From the NCBI GenBank assembly GCA_016201575.1, contig JACQCN010000226.1:1-13743 (forward strand): a DNA stretch of 13,743 bases, in the 5' to 3' direction. A model generated the notes under the pieces. That model worked only from the letters and a program-made list of their open reading frames with translations, was not told where the DNA came from and did not search any database. The stretch is from Candidatus Rokuibacteriota bacterium. Lineage in GTDB: Bacteria; Methylomirabilota; Methylomirabilia; Rokubacteriales; CSP1-6. Positions 8,757 through 13,743 of the stretch are shown here, piece by piece. The first letter of the stretch is position 1, and each line of letters opens with the position of its first letter. Both the position numbers and the translations under genes were made by a program.

Positions 8757-8769
8757 ACTGCGCGCTATT

Positions 8770-9675
8770 TTAGAGGGCGGCGAAGCCGGGGGCGGGCGCG
8801 AGGTCGGCGGTGCGCGCCACCAGCTTGGGCACCGCGCGCAGGCCCGGGCGGTCCAGGCCGTGGGCCTGGGCGAGGGCGCTCACAAGCTCGTAGTTCAGCG
8901 CGTGCCCCGCGTTCCGGGCGATGACGTGCCCGACGAGGGGGCGGCCGAGCAGGGCGAGGTGGCCGATCAGGTCGAGGGTCTTGTGCCGGACGAACTCGTC
9001 GCGGTAGCGGAGCTCGTTAAGGACGTTCCGCTTGCCCACCACGATCGCGTTCTCGAGCGAGCCGCCCTGGGCGAGGCCGTTCTTCCGGAGCGTCTCGACG
9101 TCCTTCAGGAACCCGTAGGTCCGCGCGGGGGCCAGTTCCTCGACGAAGAGCTTCTCGGTCGGCTCGCAGGAGATCGCCTGCATCCCGACCGCGGGATGGC
9201 TGCTGTCGAGCGTGTAGCTGATGCGGAAGCTGTCGGAGGGCAGCACCTGGAGCCAGCGCGAGTCGGTCCCGACCCGGATCGGCCGGACGATGACGAGCGG
9301 CCGGCGGCGCGCCGTGAGGGCGATCCGGCCCGCCGAGCGCAGCAGCGACACGAACGGCTGGGCGCTCCCGTCGGCGGCCGGGACCTCGATCCCGTCCACC
9401 CTGACGTCGAGGTTGTCGAGTCCGAGGCCGGCGGCGGCGGCCATGAGGTGCTCCACCGTGTGCACCCGCGTGCCGTTGACGCCGAGCGTGGTGGCGTAGT
9501 GGGAGTCGACGACGCTGCCTGGGAGCGCGGGGATGCGAGCTTGGTGGCCCACCACCCGGAAGACGATCCCGGAGTCAGCCGGCGCCGGTGAGAGGACGAT
9601 CTTCGTGAGTTTTCCGGAGTGAAGCCCGATGCCCTCGAAGGTCACCGGCTTCTTGGTCGTCTGTTGGTAGGACAT
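8770..9675 (-). CDS. lpxC: UDP-3-O-acyl-N-acetylglucosamine deacetylase
   Basis: Zinc deacetylase for the committed step of lipid A synthesis, so the host should make LPS. The 301 residues show FEGIGLHSGK near 13-22, HTVEHLMAA at 72-80 (catalytic Glu75, zinc His76), the HKTLDLIGHLALLG motif at 231-244 (zinc His231 and Asp235) and NAGHALNYELV at 255-265 (catalytic His258). All catalytic and metal positions expected from E. coli LpxC are present. I start at the ATG at 9675 (MSYQQTTKKPVTFEG), which gives a normal N-terminus; a GTG 11 codons upstream would add an unusual segment. It is separated from rsmE by about 165 bp and may have its own promoter, but I see no clear one. Confidence 0.96.
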   Translation of the reverse strand: MSYQQTTKKPVTFEGIGLHSGKLTKIVLSPAPADSGIVFRVVGHQARIPALPGSVVDSHYATTLGVNGTRVHTVEHLMAAAAGLGLDNLDVRVDGIEVPAADGSAQPFVSLLRSAGRIALTARRRPLVIVRPIRVGTDSRWLQVLPSDSFRISYTLDSSHPAVGMQAISCEPTEKLFVEELAPARTYGFLKDVETLRKNGLAQGGSLENAIVVGKRNVLNELRYRDEFVRHKTLDLIGHLALLGRPLVGHVIARNAGHALNYELVSALAQAHGLDRPGLRAVPKLVARTADLAPAPGFAAL

Positions 9676-9813
9676 TACCGGCAGCCAGTTTAGCAAGCCA
9701 GATGCCACGGACCACCATTTCCGTATGCTGGTGATATCTCGAATATCCCTGTCTATTTCCTGATCCTGACCGTGGTCACGTGTTCCAGGAATGACACATG
9801 GAATTAGCGGCGA

Positions 9814-9831
9814 CGTCTCGTTTTGGAGACG
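9814..9831 (-). terminator. Weak hairpin after rsmE
   Basis: CGTCTC / GAGACG with a 6-nt loop, about 10 nt after the rsmE stop. There is no U tract on the minus strand, so termination is uncertain. The remaining intergenic sequence to lpxC (9676-9813) is less GC-rich than the genes and holds a small GATAT/ATATC inverted repeat (9733-9747), but no convincing promoter. Confidence 0.3.
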
Positions 9832-9840
9832 GTGAAGCCC

Positions 9841-10701
9841 TCATCTCCCCAGGTCGCCGAACCGGGACTGCAGGATGGCCACGACGGCGGGCCCTGCCGT
9901 TTCCGTGCGTAGGATGCTGGGACCGAGGCCTGCGACGACGAAGCCGCGCGATCGAGCCGCCTCGACCTCGGCCGCCGAGAGCCCGCCCTCCGGTCCGACC
10001 AGCACGGTGACCGGGCGGGGGGGCGCTTCCACCGCCGCGAGGACGGCGTCGAGGGGCCGCGCCTCCTCCTCCCACAGGCAGAGGCGGAGGCCGTCGGGCT
10101 CCTCGGCGGCGAGGAGCCCGGCGAGCGTCCGCGGCGCCTCGACGGGCGGGATCACGGCGCGGCCGCACTGCTTGGCCGCCTCCTTGGCCACGCGCTGCCA
10201 GCGCCGGAGCCGGTCGCGCCCGCGCGCCGGGTCGAGCCGCACGATCGTCCGCTCGGTGACGACCGGGACGATCCGGACCACGCCCAGCTCGACGCACGCG
10301 CGGATGATCGCCTCCAGCTTGTCCCCCTTGGGAATCCCCTGCGCCAGCGTGATCGCCAGCGGCGACTCGGCGCGCTTCGGCTCGACCGCGGTGATCGCGC
10401 CCTCGACGGCCCGGGGCGTCACCCGCTCGAGTCGGACCGTGAAGTGGGTGCCGTCGCCGTCGACGGCGGCGACGAGGTCACCCGGCCGCAGGCGGAGCGT
10501 CCGGGCGATGTGGCGCGCCTCCTCGGCGTCGAAGCTGACGCGTCCGCTCTCGATCGCCGCCCGCGGCAGGTAGAAGCGACCTCGGAGGGGGGCTCCGCCC
10601 CCCTTCCGAACCTCCCCCCGCTCGGTTGCGCCGGCGGAGCCGGCGCTCGACGCGTCGAGTCCAGGCGTGGCGGCGGGGCGTTCGGGGTGGTCGTCACACA
10701 C
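9841..10701 (-). CDS. rsmE: 16S rRNA (uracil1498-N3)-methyltransferase with a repeat-encoded N-terminal extension
   Basis: SPOUT-class methyltransferase that uses S-adenosylmethionine to modify U1498 of 16S rRNA. Recognisable parts are RFYLP at 42-46 (the usual RsmE N-terminus), GDLVAAVDGDG near 74-84, QGIPKGDKLEAIIRACVELGV near 121-141, EAAKQCGR at 174-181, LVGPEGGLS at 234-242 and LGPSILRTETA at 259-269, which forms the SAM-binding knot. From RFYLP to the stop is 245 residues, a normal full RsmE, but no start codon lies at that point. The nearest in-frame start is GTG 10701, which overlaps the end of prmA and gives 286 residues. Residues about 18-40 are encoded by a two-hairpin repeat (10582-10649). 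Whether translation begins at GTG or at a non-standard codon is open. Confidence 0.88.
   Translation of the reverse strand: MCDDHPERPAATPGLDASSAGSAGATERGEVRKGGGAPLRGRFYLPRAAIESGRVSFDAEEARHIARTLRLRPGDLVAAVDGDGTHFTVRLERVTPRAVEGAITAVEPKRAESPLAITLAQGIPKGDKLEAIIRACVELGVVRIVPVVTERTIVRLDPARGRDRLRRWQRVAKEAAKQCGRAVIPPVEAPRTLAGLLAAEEPDGLRLCLWEEEARPLDAVLAAVEAPPRPVTVLVGPEGGLSAAEVEAARSRGFVVAGLGPSILRTETAGPAVVAILQSRFGDLGR
10582..10649 (-). repeat. Two-hairpin repeat, copy 3, inside the 5' end of rsmE
   Basis: Minus strand: TCGA, hairpin A GCGCCGGC-TCC-GCCGGCGC (10646-10628), AAC, a linker ending in GGGGGGAGG, then hairpin B: TCGGA-bulge-GGGGGGC-GGA-GCCCCCC-TCCGA (10609-10582). This is the same order, strand-specific AAC and G-rich linker as the copy at 8369-8436. 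It ends 3 bases before the codons for RFYLP of RsmE and lacks stops in the rsmE frame. Confidence 0.75.
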
Positions 10702-11551
10702 GGCGGAAGAGCAGACTCGCCCACTCGTCGACGAGCTCGCGCTCGCCGACGCTGAACCCAACGCTGACCAGCGCCGTCGCGACCTCGTCGGCCTCGCGCT
10801 CGAGGATCCCGCCCACGATCAGCGCGCCGCGGGCCGCGACCAGCCCCGCGTAGCGGGCGGCCAGGCGCCGGTGGGCCGGCGCCAGCAGGTTCGCCATCAC
10901 CAGGGGGAACGCGGGCGCGCGCACGGCGTCGGCATCGGCGATGACGCAGCGGACGCGGTCGGGAACGCCGTTCCGCGCCGCGTTGGCGACGGCGGCGGCG
11001 ATCGCGTCCGGATCGCCGTCCACCGCCAGCACCTCCCGCACGCCGAGGTGGGCGGCCGCGATGGCGAGGATTCCCGATCCCGTGCCCACGTCGAGCGCGC
11101 GATCGAATCGCTCCCGCGCGGCGAGCCGCTCGATCAGCGCGAGGCAGCCGGCCGTGCTGCCGTGATGCCCGGTGCCGAACGCGCGCCCGGGCTCGATGAC
11201 GATCGTGAGCCGCGAGGAGGCCGGGATCTCCCAGGGCGGCGCCACGAGCAGGCGCGCGCCGATCTCGATCGGGCGGAAGTGGGCCTTCCACGCCTCCGCC
11301 CACGGCTCGTCCTCCAGCGGCCGCACCGCCGGCGGGACGTCCTCGACGCGGTAGCCGAGCGCGCGCAGGCCGTCCAGGTACGCGCGCACCCGCCCGTCGA
11401 GCTCCCGGGGCACCGCGTCGGGCGGGAAGAAGGCGCGCAGGACGTCGTCCTCGACGACGCCGAGCGCGCCGAGCTCCCAGACGAAGTTGGTGAGGCCTTC
11501 GGAGATGGCCTCGGAGACGGGGACGGAGAGCTGCCAGTACGGCGGGGACAT
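10694..11551 (-). CDS. prmA: Ribosomal protein L11 methyltransferase
   Basis: Class I SAM-dependent methyltransferase that trimethylates ribosomal protein L11. The 285 residues start [10 protein letters not shown]. They contain the L11-binding N-terminal domain with AEAWKAHFRPIEIG at 85-98, then PGRAFGTGHHGST at 121-133 (the PrmA signature), the SAM-binding DVGTGSGILAIAAAHLG at 154-170, AVDGDPDAI near 176-184, and VMANLLAP at 218-225. The ATG overlaps the dnaJ stop by one base (TGATG) and the stop overlaps the rsmE GTG. A prmA-rsmE pair after dnaJ is a common arrangement in several phyla. Confidence 0.95.
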   Translation of the reverse strand: MSPPYWQLSVPVSEAISEGLTNFVWELGALGVVEDDVLRAFFPPDAVPRELDGRVRAYLDGLRALGYRVEDVPPAVRPLEDEPWAEAWKAHFRPIEIGARLLVAPPWEIPASSRLTIVIEPGRAFGTGHHGSTAGCLALIERLAARERFDRALDVGTGSGILAIAAAHLGVREVLAVDGDPDAIAAAVANAARNGVPDRVRCVIADADAVRAPAFPLVMANLLAPAHRRLAARYAGLVAARGALIVGGILEREADEVATALVSVGFSVGERELVDEWASLLFRRV

Positions 11552-12624
11552 CACCCGCCGAGGATCTTCTTGACCCAGCCGCCCTCGTCCTGCATCGCCC
11601 GGTCGAACGCCTCCAGGGCCTCGCGCTGCTTGGCCGTGAGCTTCGACGGTACCTCGAGCACCACCTGGTAGCAGGCGTCGCCGTGGCCGCGGCCGCGGAG
11701 GTGGGGCATCCCCTTGCCCCGCAGGCGGAGCACCTGGCCCGGCTGGGTCCCGGGCGGCACCTTGAGCTTCCCCGTGCCGTCGAGGGTCGGCACCTCGACC
11801 TCGGCGCCGAGGGCGAGCTGGGGGAACGTGAGCGGCAGCTCGGCGTAGAGATCGGCGTCGCGCCGCGCGAACCGCTCGTGCTCCTGCACGCGGACGACGA
11901 CGTACAGGTCGCCCGGCGGGCCGCCGCGAAGGCCGCCCGCGCCCTCCCCGGTGAGCCGCATCGGCATCCCGTCCTCGATGCCGGGCGGGATCTTGACCTG
12001 GAGCACGCGCTCGCGGCGCCCGCGTCCCTCGCCGCGGCACGTCTTGCACGGGTTCGTGACGATCTCGCCTTCGCCGCCGCAGCGCGGGCAGGTGCGGCCG
12101 ACGGTGAGGAAGCCCTGGGTGAACCGCACCTCGCCGCGGCCCTGGCAGGTCGGGCAGGTCTCGCGCCGCCCGCCGCTCTCGACCCCGCTGCCGCCGCAGG
12201 CCTCGCACGTCTCCAGGCGCGGGATCTGGATCTTCGTCTCGACGCCGCTGGCCGCCTCCGCGAGCGTGATCTTCAGCTCGTACTGGAGGTCTTCGCCGCG
12301 GACGGCGCGGGCGCGCGCGCGGCCCCGGGCGCCGCCCGCGAAGAAGCCCTCGAAGATGTCCTCGAAGAGCGTGCCGAACCCCACGTCGGTGAACCCGCCC
12401 GCGCCTGGCGCCACGGTGCCGAACCGGTCGTAGTGGGCCCGCTTCTCGGAGTCGGAGAGGATGCCGTACGCCTCGCTGATCTCCTTGAAGCGGCTCTCCG
12501 CCTCGGCGCTTCCCGGGTTGCGGTCCGGGTGGTACTTCATCGCGAGCTGGCGGAAGGCCTTCTTGAGCTCGGCCTCGCTCGCGTCGCGGGAGACGCCGAG
12601 GACCTCGTAGTAGTCGCGCGGCAC
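11551..12624 (-). CDS. dnaJ: Chaperone DnaJ (Hsp40)
   Basis: Co-chaperone that delivers substrates to DnaK and stimulates its ATPase. The 357 residues show a J domain (about 4-69) with HPD at 32-34, a short Gly/Phe-rich segment (about 69-100), then four zinc-finger CxxCxGxG repeats (CEACGGSG 140-147, CPTCQGRG 157-164, CPRCGGEG 179-186, CKTCRGEG 193-200), and the C-terminal substrate-binding domains with [12 protein letters not shown] at 208-219 and [16 protein letters not shown] at 301-316. The start is GTG, 4 nt after the grpE stop. The first-choice partner dnaK is not between grpE and dnaJ, so it must be elsewhere. Confidence 0.96.
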   Translation of the reverse strand: MPRDYYEVLGVSRDASEAELKKAFRQLAMKYHPDRNPGSAEAESRFKEISEAYGILSDSEKRAHYDRFGTVAPGAGGFTDVGFGTLFEDIFEGFFAGGARGRARARAVRGEDLQYELKITLAEAASGVETKIQIPRLETCEACGGSGVESGGRRETCPTCQGRGEVRFTQGFLTVGRTCPRCGGEGEIVTNPCKTCRGEGRGRRERVLQVKIPPGIEDGMPMRLTGEGAGGLRGGPPGDLYVVVRVQEHERFARRDADLYAELPLTFPQLALGAEVEVPTLDGTGKLKVPPGTQPGQVLRLRGKGMPHLRGRGHGDACYQVVLEVPSKLTAKQREALEAFDRAMQDEGGWVKKILGG

Positions 12625-12628
12625 CGGG

Positions 12629-13159
12629 CTACGCGGCCTCGTCGGGTGGGGCGGCGACGGCGACCAGCGCGGGACGGAGGACGCGCCCGTTCAGCAGGTA
12701 CCCGCGCGCGGTCTCGCCCACGACCGTGTTCTCGGGATGCGCGGAGGTGGCCACGCGCGCGACGGCCTCGTGCCGGTTGGGGTCGAAGGCGGCGCCCAGC
12801 GCCGAGTAGGGCTCGACCCCGAACTTCTCGAGGACCTTCAGCAGCTCGCGCTGGATCAGCTCGATGCCCTCGACCATCGTCGCCGCCTCGCCCCGGGCGC
12901 GGGCGGCGTCCAGGGCCCGGTCGAAGTTGTCGAGGACGGGCAGCAGGTCCCGGATCAGCGACTCGTTGGCGTAGCGGACGTACTCCTCGCGCTCGCGCTG
13001 GGACCGCCGCCGCGCGTTCTCCATCTCGGCCAGGACGCGCAGGTAGCGGTCGTTCTTCTCGTCGAGCTCGCGGCGGAGCTGCTCGAGCTCGGGGCTCGCC
13101 GCCTCCTCGGCCGAGGCGGGCTCCGGGGCGTCGGCGTGGGACAGGGGTCGATCATCCAT
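12629..13159 (-). CDS. grpE: Nucleotide exchange factor GrpE
   Basis: GrpE releases ADP from DnaK. The 176 residues have an acidic Ala/Glu-rich N-terminus, a long charged helix (about 25-60, with [17 protein letters not shown]), the conserved [12 protein letters not shown] near 72-83, then [21 protein letters not shown] near 113-133 and the C-terminal beta domain with [16 protein letters not shown]. The ATG at 13159 has no Shine-Dalgarno; a TATAAT lies only 10 nt upstream, so the transcript may be essentially leaderless. dnaJ follows after 4 nt. Confidence 0.94.
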   Translation of the reverse strand: MDDRPLSHADAPEPASAEEAASPELEQLRRELDEKNDRYLRVLAEMENARRRSQREREEYVRYANESLIRDLLPVLDNFDRALDAARARGEAATMVEGIELIQRELLKVLEKFGVEPYSALGAAFDPNRHEAVARVATSAHPENTVVGETARGYLLNGRVLRPALVAVAAPPDEAA

Positions 13160-13169
13160 AGTGCGAAAA

Positions 13170-13178
13170 ATTATAGCA
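13170..13178 (-). promoter_or_regulatory. Extended -10 promoter between hrcA and grpE
   Basis: Minus-strand TGC-TATAAT fits an extended -10 element. No good -35 sits at 16-18 nt. Transcription should begin about 7 nt downstream, within 3-4 nt of the grpE ATG. A GC hairpin GGCCGG-TCCGC-CCGGCC (13195-13179) directly precedes it and, followed by TATAATTTTT, might also end hrcA transcripts. Confidence 0.5.
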
Positions 13179-13199
13179 GGCCGGGCGGACCGGCCGCCG

Positions 13200-13743
13200 T
13201 CAGGAGGGGAGGTAGAGCTCGCGCCGGACGCGCGACAGCCGCTCGCTCATCTGCTGGGCCGCGTCGTCGACGATCGAGATGACCTGCGGGTAGGGCATCC
13301 GCCGCGGCCCCACGATCCCGAGGATGCCGAGCACCTGCCCCCGGTAGGTGTAGGCGGAGGTCACCAGCGTGCACTCCTGGAGCTCGAGCACCGGGTTCTC
13401 CTCGCCGATCGTGACCTGCACGCCCGCCCCCTGGACCAGTCCCGACAGCAGCTCGATCAGCCGGTCCTTCTGCTCGAAGGTGCGCAGCATCTGGCGCACG
13501 GCCGCGATGTCGAGAAACTCCGGGTGGTCGAGCATGTGGATCGCGCCCCGCACGTAGAGCGTCCGGTCGCGCAGGAGCCCGAGGATCTGCTCGACGAGGG
13601 CGCCGACGCGCGTGCGCAGGGGATCGAGCGGATCGGCGGGCGAGGCGTAATCGTCCAGCACTTCCTGGACGCTGCGGCCGCGCGCGCGGCGGGTGATCTC
13701 GCGCCCGATCTCACGGACCTCCTCGCGCCCGATGTGCGGCGGC
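13200..13743 (-). CDS. hrcA: Heat-inducible transcription repressor HrcA, C-terminal part (5' end outside window)
   Basis: HrcA represses class I heat-shock operons by binding CIRCE elements and is thought to be kept active by GroEL. The visible 181 residues include ILGLLRDRTLYVRGAIHMLDHPEF, FEQKDRLIELLSGL, and the typical C-terminal block YTYRGQVLGILGIVGPRRM followed by PYPQVISIVDDAAQQMSERL. The N-terminal winged-helix domain and any CIRCE operator lie beyond the right edge. The order hrcA-grpE-dnaJ is the classical one for this regulon, supporting the assignment. Confidence 0.93.
   Translation of the reverse strand, partial: PPHIGREEVREIGREITRRARGRSVQEVLDDYASPADPLDPLRTRVGALVEQILGLLRDRTLYVRGAIHMLDHPEFLDIAAVRQMLRTFEQKDRLIELLSGLVQGAGVQVTIGEENPVLELQECTLVTSAYTYRGQVLGILGIVGPRRMPYPQVISIVDDAAQQMSERLSRVRRELYLPS

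Larger units (their letters stand above)
8354..8769 (-). other. Repeat-rich intergenic region between lpxC and the DUF4390 gene
   Basis: No believable gene lies in these 416 bp; the only open frame of note is on the plus strand, Arg/Pro/Gly-rich and spread across inverted repeats. The stretch holds a possible -10 box (8352-8357), a two-hairpin repeat in minus orientation (8369-8436), about 80 bp with no clear structure (8437-8518), a second copy of the repeat in plus orientation (8520-8593), and a large imperfect palindrome (8611-8756). No U-tract terminator is visible, so the palindromes may end lpxC transcription by other means. Confidence 0.8.

Noticed and set aside
9676..9840. Promoter for lpxC
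   Set aside because: The region is less GC-rich and has fragments such as TAGACA, but no -35/-10 pair with 16-18 nt spacing close to consensus.
13200..13743. CIRCE operator for HrcA
   Set aside because: No TTAGCACTC-N9-GAGTGCTAA-like sequence is visible before grpE or elsewhere; it would be expected upstream of hrcA, outside the window.

Overview
The window is a high-GC bacterial chromosome segment in which every convincing gene is on the minus strand. The gene set (LpxC, therefore an LPS outer membrane; an NtrY/NtrX two-component pair; PyrR; a PhyH-type oxygenase; hrcA-grpE-dnaJ-prmA-rsmE) and the strong G/C bias at third codon positions suggest an uncultivated Gram-negative lineage such as Candidatus Rokubacteria/Methylomirabilota, or a related deep proteobacterial-like group. 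That placement is inference from gene content, not a computed phylogeny.

Read in the direction of transcription (right to left), the layout is as follows. (1) A heat-shock block holds the 3' part of hrcA (13743-13200), an extended -10 promoter, then grpE, dnaJ, prmA and rsmE, with short gaps or overlapping starts and stops. (2) lpxC follows (9675-8770) after about 165 bp. (3) A 416-bp gene-free stretch (8354-8769) is packed with inverted repeats: a MITE-like palindrome and two inverted copies of a two-hairpin repeat. (4) A second operon holds a secreted DUF4390 protein, ntrY, ntrX and a phytanoyl-CoA-dioxygenase-like gene that carries a frameshift. (5) A pyrimidine operon, pyrR-pyrB-pyrC-carA, runs off the left edge with very tight junctions (2-nt gap, ATGA overlap, ATGA overlap).

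The most interesting part is the pyrR leader (about 2975-3139). It has a good promoter, a near-consensus PyrR-binding hairpin, a U-tract terminator, and a 14-nt direct repeat that would allow a competing antiterminator pairing. It also has a 25-codon leader ORF. The leader's Shine-Dalgarno sequence is the 3' arm of the PyrR-binding hairpin, its coding sequence runs through the terminator, and its stop codon overlaps the pyrR GTG start. This reads as a hybrid of PyrR attenuation, translational repression and leader-peptide coupling.

The second notable system is a dispersed two-hairpin repeat seen three times. One copy lies in frame at the 5' end of rsmE, so the repeat appears to encode part of a 41-residue N-terminal extension of that enzyme.
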